A DNA stretch of 22,617 nt, from IMG/VR virus record IMGVR_UViG_3300037360_000075, positions 1-22,617 of that record. The stretch is one strand, 5' to 3'. Shown here in pieces: positions 6,810 to 12,324 of this stretch (the stretch's first letter is position 1; every line of letters starts with the position of its first letter). Under the pieces are notes generated by a model, which was given only the letters and a program-made list of their open reading frames with translations, did not search any database and was not told the origin of the DNA. The position numbers were made by a program, and so were the translations under genes. The stretch is from a virus.

Positions 6810-7529
6810 TTATTCTCCTTTTTTAGTTATTCCATATTTTTGATTAAATAAGTTCCCTGCAATAATAGTAAGAGCGCTTACGGAGCCAGTGAGTTTTCTA
6901 ACTTGGCTCTCAGTAGCTTTTACGATCTTTACAAGCTCTTCAGGGTCAATCTCCGGGGGAGTGCGACTTTCTATCAACTCCCAAAATTTCAAAAGCTCAG
7001 TCAGCAACTTCTTCTGGTACTCCTCATCCGAAGGAACGGAAACTATAACTCCGCTGGACCCATCGAACGAATAATAATCCAAGCTCTTAGCGCCTGTAAC
7101 CAAGTATTGATGTTGCAACTGGGCATGATACTTACTAGGTGTTTTTCCCTTCTTTGCTTGAGCGTGATCCGCCTTACTTGGGCATTTGATTTCAAGAATT
7201 TTAGACTCATCTTCATTAAACCCATCCAACGAAGCCCTGATAAACTCATGTTCGTCGTGAATTCCAGTGATGGGTGTCATCAGAATTCCGGTCTGCTTCA
7301 TGTAAGCGGCTCGTGCGATTGGTTCCAAATCATGACCTCGCCTCATCGCCACTGCTGAATAAATCTCTGGCTCAGGAGCCTGTAACAAATCGGTCTTCAT
7401 CGCCCAAAGCATGAAGCGACTTGTCCATGGACTGTCATTCATAACGATTGGAGCATCACTGGCCCCTAGCCCCTTCTTTCTCCACGCAAACCAATCTTTA
7501 CTATTCTGCGTTAAATCTACAGTTTTCAT
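6810..7529 (-). CDS. YqaJ-like recombination exonuclease
   Basis: A 239-residue PD-(D/E)XK exonuclease of the YqaJ/lambda-exo type. Motifs in order: W-x-x-W-R-x-x-G-L-G-A-S-D25, R-R-G-x-x-L-E69-P, S-L-D102-G, I-L-E113-I-K115-C-P and H-x-Q-L-Q-H-Q (about residues 135-141). D102, E113 and K115 are the metal-binding and catalytic set. It should degrade one strand of dsDNA ends for annealing-type recombination together with the neighbouring ssDNA-binding protein; no annealase of the Redβ/RecT type is visible. The start overlaps the preceding stop as ATGA. Confidence 0.92.
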   Translation of the reverse strand: MKTVDLTQNSKDWFAWRKKGLGASDAPIVMNDSPWTSRFMLWAMKTDLLQAPEPEIYSAVAMRRGHDLEPIARAAYMKQTGILMTPITGIHDEHEFIRASLDGFNEDESKILEIKCPSKADHAQAKKGKTPSKYHAQLQHQYLVTGAKSLDYYSFDGSSGVIVSVPSDEEYQKKLLTELLKFWELIESRTPPEIDPEELVKIVKATESQVRKLTGSVSALTIIAGNLFNQKYGITKKGE

Positions 7530-7756
7530 TTCCCCACCGCCATAATTTCTTCGAGCTTTGTAGGGTTACTAGCACGTAAAATCCAAGCAACAGTATCAAT
7601 AGCTTCATTTAAGTCTTCCATAGTGAGCTGGTACACAGTGTCTACGTGATAGCAACCTAACAATATACGTTTAGTCTCCTCATTCGTAAACTTGGCGGCA
7701 TAAAATAATTGACTTAACAATTCAGGCGAATTATTTCTTTTCTTTGCTTTTTTCAT
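7526..7756 (-). CDS. Hypothetical protein, 76 aa
   Basis: Starts with a basic segment (M-K-K-A-K-K-R-N-N-S) and continues as a helical, mixed-charge protein ending in E-E-I-M-A-V-G-K. I chose the ATG at 7754-7756, which overlaps the stop of the 39-aa gene as ATGA; a GTG twelve codons upstream is an alternative. No family is recognised. It directly precedes and is coupled to the YqaJ exonuclease, so it may be a recombination accessory protein, but nothing in the sequence proves it. Confidence 0.65.
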   Translation of the reverse strand: MKKAKKRNNSPELLSQLFYAAKFTNEETKRILLGCYHVDTVYQLTMEDLNEAIDTVAWILRASNPTKLEEIMAVGK

Positions 7757-7872
7757 ACACCCACCAATTTCATACAGGCTACCACCGTACACCCAATTAT
7801 CACTCCAAGCAGGTAGCTTCTAATAAAGATACTGACCACATATTTGAGCTTTTTCTTGAGCGTAACACTCAT
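7753..7872 (-). CDS. Small membrane protein, 39 aa
   Basis: A 39-codon ORF with GAGG five bases before its ATG. It has a basic N-terminus (T-L-K-K-K-L-K) followed by one hydrophobic membrane segment (about residues 11-36) containing two cysteines. Its ribosome binding site overlaps the stop region of the collagen-like gene, and its own stop forms ATGA with the next start. This context supports translation despite the short length. No family is recognised; it may accompany the lipoprotein at the inner membrane. Confidence 0.65.
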   Translation of the reverse strand: MSVTLKKKLKYVVSIFIRSYLLGVIIGCTVVACMKLVGV

Positions 7873-7879
7873 ATGCACC

Positions 7880-8545
7880 TCACTCACTAATTTGACAATT
7901 CGCTAGCACAGTAAAATCGCATGAAGAGTTTATCGCATTGCTGGCATATACCCCAGGAGGAATCAGGGCTAAAAACCCGTCATTCGCTGAGTAAACAGCA
8001 TATAGATTCCCCCCAACACAAATTCCATATTCCGGGAATGTCGTGGGATATGTGGGGGTCACGTTCGGACAAAACTGCACGGTTGTGACTGGAGTAGCGT
8101 CCTTACCATCAGTCCCGGGTGTTCCCTGAGGACCAACAGCCCCATCTTGACCGTTAGTGCCATTAGCTCCATCCACCCCAGCAATGCCTTGAGGACCTTG
8201 CGGACCTACTGCTCCATCCTGTCCATTAGCGCCTGTAGCGCCTGTAGCGCCTGTAGCGCCTGTAGCGCCTGTAGCGCCTGTAGCGCCTGTAGCGCCCTGC
8301 GGACCCTGCGGTCCTTGGGGACCCATAGGCCCAGCAGCTCCCGTCAATCCTTGAGCCCCTGTAGCCCCTGTAGCGCCGTTTGGCACTATTACTGGGTCAT
8401 TACCCAAGCAGCTAACCTGAATCCCAGAAGCTACCACAGTGGTGGTACATTCTGGGGGATTAGTAACAAAAGCCGTAGTCCCACTTTGTCCGCATCCTAC
8501 GATAAAAATACCCAAAAACATCAGACCCATAAAATTGTACACCAT
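7880..8545 (-). CDS. Collagen-like lipoprotein
   Basis: This is a 221-residue protein from the ATG at 8543-8545, chosen because GGGAGG precedes it closely; the ATG four codons upstream is less likely. Residues 1-18 are a lipoprotein signal with lipobox I-V-G-C18, so the mature protein should be lipid-anchored. Residues 57-148 are about 30 uninterrupted G-x-y triplets (G-A-T, G-P-Q, G-Q-D types), which form a collagen-like trimer. The C-terminal 70 residues are a small cysteine-containing domain ([14 protein letters not shown]), probably the trimer head. Being inside the early block and having a lipobox, it looks like a surface protein made by the infected cell rather than a tail fibre. Surface exclusion is a possible role. 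Confidence 0.88.
   Translation of the reverse strand: MVYNFMGLMFLGIFIVGCGQSGTTAFVTNPPECTTTVVASGIQVSCLGNDPVIVPNGATGATGAQGLTGAAGPMGPQGPQGPQGATGATGATGATGATGATGATGANGQDGAVGPQGPQGIAGVDGANGTNGQDGAVGPQGTPGTDGKDATPVTTVQFCPNVTPTYPTTFPEYGICVGGNLYAVYSANDGFLALIPPGVYASNAINSSCDFTVLANCQISE
8229..8291. repeat. Seven perfect 9-bp tandem repeats in the collagen-like gene
   Basis: The unit GCGCCTGTA (plus strand) is repeated seven times without mismatch and encodes seven successive G-A-T triplets. A unit change keeps the frame, so slippage would change stalk length and not switch the gene off. Confidence 0.95.
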
Positions 8546-8580
8546 ATTTCCTCCCATTTATAAACTGTACCACATCTTAA

Positions 8581-8937
8581 TTATTTTTGCAAGCCCCAAG
8601 TTGCTCTTCTTTTATCATTCCACTTTTTCCAGGAACAGTCGGACGAATGCGAGCTGATGTCTGGCCCCTGACACTTGCACGTGGGCTCTGCTTCTTCGTA
8701 GCTTCCCGGAACCAACTCAATCTGATAGGGAGCTGTTTCCAAAAACCCAACATGCCAAGATGCCATTAGCATAAGAGATTTGGGAAGCCTTAGCTCAGTG
8801 CCAATAAAACGAGAATCGGAGAATCCGCTGTCCACTTGAATTGCCGCTTTAAGTGCAGAGTCCGTGACAATCCATAAATCGAAATCATCATAAATGATGT
8901 CCCCTATGCTCAATTTGTCATACTCTAGCTGTGTCAT
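8581..8937 (-). CDS. Hypothetical protein with C-terminal Cys/His cluster
   Basis: This 118-residue protein has an N-terminal beta-rich part (Y-D-K-L-S-I-G-D-I-I-Y-D-D-F-D-L-W-I-V-T). A C-terminal cluster C-K-C-Q-G-x-D-x-x-S-H-x-x-x-C-x-W-K (about residues 87-104) could bind a metal. AAGGA lies nine bases upstream of the start, and the start overlaps the preceding stop as ATGA. No function can be assigned. It is the first of the leftward genes upstream of the collagen-like lipoprotein. Confidence 0.65.
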   Translation of the reverse strand: MTQLEYDKLSIGDIIYDDFDLWIVTDSALKAAIQVDSGFSDSRFIGTELRLPKSLMLMASWHVGFLETAPYQIELVPGSYEEAEPTCKCQGPDISSHSSDCSWKKWNDKRRATWGLQK

Positions 8938-9122
8938 CTGTCTTGTCCTTTGGTTAATCCACGCCCTTTGTAATAAGCCGTGAAAATTATATCCTCTACT
9001 AAATTTATGATCTCTTCCGTAATTTCGAGCTTTTTACGGGGACGATCAACGGCTTCGTCTATCAGATCACATAGCTCTTTTTCCCAATCCCATACTCCGG
9101 CTCTTTTATCAGGGACTCTCAT
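8934..9122 (-). CDS. Hypothetical protein, 62 aa
   Basis: A small, charged helical protein (W-D-W-E-K-E-L-C-D-L-I-D-E-A-V-D...). GAGG five bases before the ATG overlaps the stop of the preceding gene, which supports translation. It overlaps the next gene as ATGA. No family is recognised. Confidence 0.65.
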   Translation of the reverse strand: MRVPDKRAGVWDWEKELCDLIDEAVDRPRKKLEITEEIINLVEDIIFTAYYKGRGLTKGQDR

Positions 9123-9129
9123 AGTAACC

Positions 9130-9336
9130 TCATTCAGTTGGTTTTAACCACCACCGTATCCAAGGACTCTGTTTAGCCTTGATAATCTCTTCCTCACGTG
9201 TATTTCGTAACAAGACCCAATCTTCAAAAGGGACGAGCACTCGCTTCTGCTCTGCACACAGGCAACGTAAACAGCCAACACGGTGAATTCTATGTTTACG
9301 CCCGTCCCCGTGGCATCTGTGGCACCACTGAGTCAT
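9130..9336 (-). CDS. Small Cys-rich (zinc-binding) protein, 68 aa
   Basis: Contains C5-x-x-C8 in C-H-R-C-H-G-D-G-R and a second cluster C22-L-R-C25-L-C27, compatible with one zinc ribbon. C-x-x-C-x-G-x-G resembles the DnaJ-type zinc knuckle often found in small phage proteins. GGAGG lies four bases before the ATG, and the start overlaps the upstream stop as TAATG. The target is unknown; nucleic-acid or protein binding are equally possible. Confidence 0.68.
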   Translation of the reverse strand: MTQWCHRCHGDGRKHRIHRVGCLRCLCAEQKRVLVPFEDWVLLRNTREEEIIKAKQSPWIRWWLKPTE

Positions 9337-9548
9337 TAGTCCTCCACTTTCCGTATCTGGTTAATTTCAGAAAGCTGCTGTAACGCTTTTTGAGCCTCCA
9401 CCTCCAGTAACAGCTCAACTTCGTAGTCATTAAAATGGACTCTACCCATAACTCTGATAATTCTCAAGTTCCCAGCTTTAGCATTAGCGAATAACCATTC
9501 TGTTTGAGTCCCGTAGGAGGATTCTATTTTGTCTATTGTAAGCCACAT
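9336..9548 (-). CDS. Predicted helix-turn-helix (excisionase/MerR-like) DNA-binding protein
   Basis: This 70-residue protein follows the layout of small winged-helix excisionase/AlpA-type proteins: W-L-T-I-D-K-I-E-S-S-Y-G (helix 1), an expected recognition-helix region, then L-R-I-I-R-V-M-G-R-V-H-F-N-D-Y-E-V-E-L-L-L (wing and final helix). It is the best candidate in the window for a regulator of the palindromic sites at 10161-10249. No integrase is seen, so an excisionase role cannot be claimed. The ribosome binding site is weak (AAAGCTGGT); the gene overlaps the following one as TAATG. Confidence 0.5.
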   Translation of the reverse strand: MWLTIDKIESSYGTQTEWLFANAKAGNLRIIRVMGRVHFNDYEVELLLEVEAQKALQQLSEINQIRKVED

Positions 9549-9555
9549 ACCAGCT

Positions 9556-9735
9556 TTACTTGCAGTATTTGTGCCAGCTTCTCTTCATCTGAAATTGGGT
9601 GAAATAGAGTAAATTACTTGTTGAACTTTGATTCATAGAATGCTCAAATAGAGTGAATTTTGGGTGTTTAACTAACTGTTTAGGCAACTTAGGAGTTTCG
9701 ATTATCTTTTTTACAGTCGTACGATTCCTAGACAT
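9556..9735 (-). CDS. Possible small basic protein, 59 aa
   Basis: An ATG-initiated ORF with AAAGG about six bases upstream fills the gap between two likelier genes. It is basic, especially at the N-terminus (S-R-N-R-T-T-V-K-K-I-I), and has no recognisable motif. It contains two copies of a 14-bp DNA repeat in different frames, so part of this stretch may be a regulatory site instead of, or in addition to, a gene. Confidence 0.42.
   Translation of the reverse strand: MSRNRTTVKKIIETPKLPKQLVKHPKFTLFEHSMNQSSTSNLLYFTQFQMKRSWHKYCK
9602..9659. repeat. Pair of 14-bp direct repeats
   Basis: AAATAGAGTAAATT at 9602-9615 recurs as AAATAGAGTGAATT at 9646-9659, with one mismatch and a 44-bp period. The copies fall in different reading frames of the overlapping small ORF, so protein repetition does not explain them. 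Confidence 0.6.
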
Positions 9736-9751
9736 AAAAAGCCTTTACTTA

Positions 9752-9952
9752 TCAGTGTTTTAGACGACAGCTAAAAATCGGATCTATCTTATGGGTTCTA
9801 GTTCGAACGTCACTTTCCAGCCGTTCGCGAGCAGCTTCATAATAGGACATAGCCTCTTGATATTTCCAACGGGTGATAAGCCATTGGTAAGTCATGAAGC
9901 CCACTATTAGTGGTAGCGCGATCATGTAAATTGCAATTAGTCGATTCCACAT
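9752..9952 (-). CDS. Membrane-anchored hypothetical protein, 66 aa
   Basis: From the ATG at 9950-9952, with GGAGG close upstream, the protein has one N-terminal membrane segment (R-L-I-A-I-Y-M-I-A-L-P-L-I-V-G-F-M). A charged helical or coiled part (Y-Q-E-A-M-S-Y-Y-E-A-A-R-E-R-L-E) and a basic tail follow. It is the first gene of the leftward block, so it is probably expressed immediately after the leftward promoter fires. No family is recognised; an early inner-membrane effector is possible. Confidence 0.68.
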   Translation of the reverse strand: MWNRLIAIYMIALPLIVGFMTYQWLITRWKYQEAMSYYEAARERLESDVRTRTHKIDPIFSCRLKH

Positions 9953-10153
9953 ACAGCCTCCAGTCGAAGCCCTTACCATGCAACAAGTGCGCCAGCGCTC
10001 TTTACGTTATTTTTAACAAGTCTAGTGGCGCTATCTGGTTTTGGGCTTATAGGTAGTGTTCCACTGTTACAACCTTCCTTTTTTTTCGCGTATACTAAAA
10101 ACATGGTGATATTTTGGGATTAAAAAAAGTAAACCATGGCAATAATTAAAGAA

Positions 10154-10182
10154 ATTATACTGTCAACTTTTTTGACACAAAA
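10154..10182 (-). promoter_or_regulatory. Leftward promoter candidate
   Basis: On the minus strand a perfect TATAAT (10154-10159) is preceded by a 17-bp spacer and a weak -35 (TTTTGT, 10177-10182). The spacer is essentially the 17-bp palindrome, so a bound repressor would block polymerase directly. Transcription would read into the leftward early genes starting at 9952. A second, weaker -10 candidate (TATAAG, 10046-10051) lies closer to the first gene. Confidence 0.5.
10161..10177. promoter_or_regulatory. Palindromic operator candidate, copy 1
   Basis: TGTCAACTTTTTTGACA has perfect 6-bp inverted arms (TGTCAA/TTGACA) around CTTTT. It lies between the -35 and -10 of the leftward promoter candidate. 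Copy 2 is identical, 72 bp away, about seven helical turns, so both could be contacted on one DNA face. Confidence 0.7.
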
Positions 10183-10232
10183 ACATGGGGTAAGTACTTG
10201 ATTCCTGGTAAAAGAGAGATAAATTAAGTAAG

Positions 10233-10249
10233 TGTCAACTTTTTTGACA
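10233..10249. promoter_or_regulatory. Palindromic operator candidate, copy 2
   Basis: Identical 17-bp sequence to copy 1, including the non-palindromic CTTTT centre and in the same orientation. It lies 71 bp upstream of the first rightward gene, so it may control rightward transcription. Its TTGACA arm resembles a -35 box, but I see no -10 at correct spacing. Confidence 0.68.
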
Positions 10250-10320
10250 ATTTAGTAATGATTATAACAACTAATCAAATAGTTAAGCCAAAATGACCAT
10301 GTTTATTAATAGGAGGATAG

Positions 10321-10680
10321 ATGAAATCAAAGATTGCTAACATTGTTACTTTTATAAAATATTTTTTACTCAGGTTGAAGGCATTCCTGCCAACTGAGTT
10401 ACCTCGTACCCCCGCAGCTTTTGAGGCGCTCATGAACAGCGTTAAGGCTCACGGGTTGCCTGGCGATTCCGTTAACTGCAGGTTTGCGGTGTCTACGGGT
10501 ATAATGCATTTACCTGCGCAGTGCGTCAAGAAGCCAGTGCGATACTTCGTAAAGTCAATCATGAAGCTTCAAGCCAACGAGGTCGCCTACGACGTCCTGG
10601 AAGCGGCTAGGAAGGCACAGCAATCACCAGTAGCCACTCCTGTAGCGGCGGTGCCAAATGCCTCGACCCAAATCTCTTAA
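10321..10680 (+). CDS. Hypothetical protein, first gene of the rightward block
   Basis: A 119-residue protein with a strong ribosome binding site (AGGAGG five bases before ATG). The N-terminal 24 residues are hydrophobic and basic (I-V-T-F-I-K-Y-F-L-L-R-L-K-A-F-L). The middle (about 28-95) is a compact domain with two cysteines, and the tail is low in complexity (Q-Q-S-P-V-A-T-P-V-A-A-V-P). No family is recognised. It overlaps the next gene by 23 bp. Confidence 0.68.
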   Translation: MKSKIANIVTFIKYFLLRLKAFLPTELPRTPAAFEALMNSVKAHGLPGDSVNCRFAVSTGIMHLPAQCVKKPVRYFVKSIMKLQANEVAYDVLEAARKAQQSPVATPVAAVPNASTQIS

Positions 10681-11458
10681 ATATGAAAACCCGGAATTTA
10701 AAAAACTCAAACAACAGTGGTACGGGAAACTCGCCAAGTCCGGTTTTAAAGACATTGAACTGCCTGGGGATTGCGCCATGCTGCAGCATTATGATAGCAC
10801 AAGGTTCTACCGAGTGGAATCGGACGTGTTCGGGGCACAGCAGGCATACTACGAAAGAGCAGGTCAGTTCCTTTTTGAGAATTCTTTTTTATGTGCTAAA
10901 CAGCGGTATATCTGGAAAGAGCACTCAGAGGGTAGAGAGAATACAGAAATCGCTAAAAAACATCATATCGGACTCGGGTTCGTAGCGAAAGAGATCCGTA
11001 AAGTGAGGGCTAAGATGTTGGATAAGTTAGATACAGTTATTAGTCTAAGAGAGGGAACACCGGAAGATCGCACATTCGTATATGCGACTATGTTGCGAGG
11101 GGTTTATTATGGCTGTCCCCAAATGAGCCTTATACCTAAAGCGGAGTTCATGTCAAACTATCACCAAATAGTTACGAATTTGTTAGAGTCGCCCACCGCT
11201 GTGCTAAAAATAGCCTGTTTGCCGGATGACCCTGAGTGTATAATTGGTTACGCGCTTGGCGACCAACGGGGAATACTGCACTTTATTTTTGTTAAAACTG
11301 CGTGGAGAAAACTTGGAGTAGCTAAAGCATTGCTAAAGTCCTTAGGCCCGGTAAAATGGGTTACTATTTTAACTAGAGTGGGAGAGCGTCTTATTAAACA
11401 ATGCAGAGGACTTCATTTTAATCCCTTCGCTGTATTAGGAGGAAACGATAATGGATAG
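10658..11458 (+). CDS. HTH domain fused to a GNAT-like acetyltransferase domain
   Basis: A 266-residue protein in two parts. Residues 1-128 hold a helical region with a sigma-region-4-like helix-turn-helix (about 85-120: E-H-S-E-G-R-E-N-T-E-I-A-K-K-H-H-I-G ... V-A-K-E-I-R-K-V-R). Residues 129-258 look like a GNAT fold: L-R-E-G-T-P-E-D-R at the start, I-I-G-Y-A-L, then motif A H-F-I-F-V-K-T-A-W-R-K-L-G-V-A-K-A-L-L, although the acetyl-CoA loop R-K-L-G-V-A lacks the usual second Gly. Substrate and DNA target are unknown. Its place ahead of the terminase genes suggests a late-gene regulator or a packaging-associated protein. The ribosome binding site is weak; coupling to the upstream gene is likely. 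Confidence 0.65.
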   Translation: MPRPKSLKYENPEFKKLKQQWYGKLAKSGFKDIELPGDCAMLQHYDSTRFYRVESDVFGAQQAYYERAGQFLFENSFLCAKQRYIWKEHSEGRENTEIAKKHHIGLGFVAKEIRKVRAKMLDKLDTVISLREGTPEDRTFVYATMLRGVYYGCPQMSLIPKAEFMSNYHQIVTNLLESPTAVLKIACLPDDPECIIGYALGDQRGILHFIFVKTAWRKLGVAKALLKSLGPVKWVTILTRVGERLIKQCRGLHFNPFAVLGGNDNG

Positions 11459-11675
11459 TGAAAAAAAACCAACACTCGCAGAGCTGCAACAGGAGTTCAC
11501 TTCTCTGTGTGGCCTGTTAGGGCAGCTGCACTACCACAACGAGTGTAATTTCGACCAAATGGAAAAAATTGAAGCTAGGCTTAAGGTTCTAGATGCCGAA
11601 GCCGGGAAACTAATTAAAAAGGAGAAAGAAGCCGATGTTAAAATACAACAACCCAGTGAAGTCAGTATTGCTTAG
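11451..11675 (+). CDS. Hypothetical coiled-coil protein, 74 aa
   Basis: A Lys/Glu-rich helical protein (L-A-E-L-Q-Q-E-F-T-S-L ... K-I-E-A-R-L-K-V-L-D-A-E-A-G-K-L-I-K-K-E) predicted to form a coiled coil. AGGAGG six to seven bases before the ATG lies in the end of the upstream gene, and the overlap is 8 bp. No family is recognised; small phage coiled coils of this type are often assembly accessories. Confidence 0.68.
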   Translation: MDSEKKPTLAELQQEFTSLCGLLGQLHYHNECNFDQMEKIEARLKVLDAEAGKLIKKEKEADVKIQQPSEVSIA

Positions 11676-11862
11676 GGAGCCGATTTCTCTTTTGGGTAAG
11701 TTCGATTTGCAGCGTCTTGTTTCTACGGATCGATTTCCTGGGATGAAGCTTATTTACACACAGCATGGTATTGAGCTGCTCTACAAGGGATCCAATGCGA
11801 TTATTCCGTTTAACAATATCCAGGTTTTCGAGCTGTACCCAGATGCAGCGGGCACAGACTAG
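11635..11862 (+). CDS. Hypothetical protein, 75 aa
   Basis: A beta-rich small protein (I-Y-T-Q-H-G-I-E-L-L-Y-K-G-S-N-A-I-I-P-F-N-N-I-Q-V-F-E-L-Y) whose start overlaps the preceding gene by 41 bp in another frame. The ribosome binding site (AAGGAG) is about 10 bases upstream. No family is recognised. The antisense ORF over this interval has no comparable context and is rejected. Confidence 0.6.
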   Translation: MLKYNNPVKSVLLREPISLLGKFDLQRLVSTDRFPGMKLIYTQHGIELLYKGSNAIIPFNNIQVFELYPDAAGTD

Positions 11863-11916
11863 GTGATATCCGAATATGCTAAGGTGAAGTAATTCTATTG
11901 TCGAGAATGTGTATCT

Positions 11917-12324
11917 ATGGAGCGAGATCCAAAAAAGACAATTCAGATTTTTGACAATCCGCCTGATGCCAAGAATCGTAAAATTATTGTTCGGGAGCCG
12001 AAGGTAGAAGAGCCTCTGTACACCACTGTCGAAGACACTAATCTGGATGACCTGTCGTCTCAAGCAATCGAAGTTATGCGTCGGGAGATTGATTACCTCC
12101 TACAAATCTCTGCCTCTAAAAAGCTAGAAGTTAGTGAAAGTCGCGATCTAGTCGCATACCTCCGGCTCCTGAAAGAAATTAGTCACCAAGATGACCAGGC
12201 GTTGGCTAAGCTGTCGGATGAGGAATTGGAGAAGTTCCTAAGGAGGAAGAAACGTGTTGCAAGGGCGTCAAGCGCAGCAAGAGTTATTACAAAGGAAGCG
12301 GAAAAAACAAGCGGCGGAGAGTGA
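11917..12324 (+). CDS. Probable small terminase subunit
   Basis: This 135-residue protein lies immediately upstream of, and overlaps, the large terminase gene. The N-terminal 50 residues are charged and probably flexible. The middle (about 50-95) is helical (I-E-V-M-R-R-E-I-D-Y-L-L-Q-I-S-A-S-K-K-L-E-V-S-E-S-R-D-L), suited to the oligomerisation core of small terminases. The tail is very basic (R-R-K-K-R-V-A-R-A-S-S). No clear HTH is visible, so the assignment depends on position and size. In the packaging motor it would recognise phage DNA and stimulate the ATPase. The ribosome binding site is weak. Confidence 0.55.
   Translation: MERDPKKTIQIFDNPPDAKNRKIIVREPKVEEPLYTTVEDTNLDDLSSQAIEVMRREIDYLLQISASKKLEVSESRDLVAYLRLLKEISHQDDQALAKLSDEELEKFLRRKKRVARASSAARVITKEAEKTSGGE

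Larger units (their letters stand above)
9953..10320. other. Divergent intergenic control region
   Basis: This 368-bp A/T-rich region separates the leftward early block from the rightward block and holds no convincing ORF on either strand. It contains two identical 17-bp palindromes, a leftward promoter candidate, three copies of AAACATGG (10099-10106 and 10181-10188 direct, 10297-10304 inverted) and a CCATGG. It is the likely switch region and may also hold a replication origin, though no iteron array is clear. Confidence 0.75.

Noticed and set aside
8229-8291. Tandem repeats as a CRISPR array
   Set aside because: Units are 9 bp with no spacers and encode collagen triplets.
8147-8563. Plus-strand ORF with C-S-A repeats
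   Set aside because: It is the antisense reading of the collagen G-A-T repeats; the minus strand has a lipobox, a ribosome binding site and coupling.
9336-9548. Calling the small HTH protein an excisionase, and the phage temperate
   Set aside because: No integrase, attachment site or CI-type repressor is visible; the fold alone does not show the role.
10172-10200. TTGACA arm of the palindrome as a rightward -35
   Set aside because: No acceptable -10 lies 16-18 bp downstream of either copy; TACTTG at copy 1 is too poor, and TATAAC at copy 2 is only 13 bp away.
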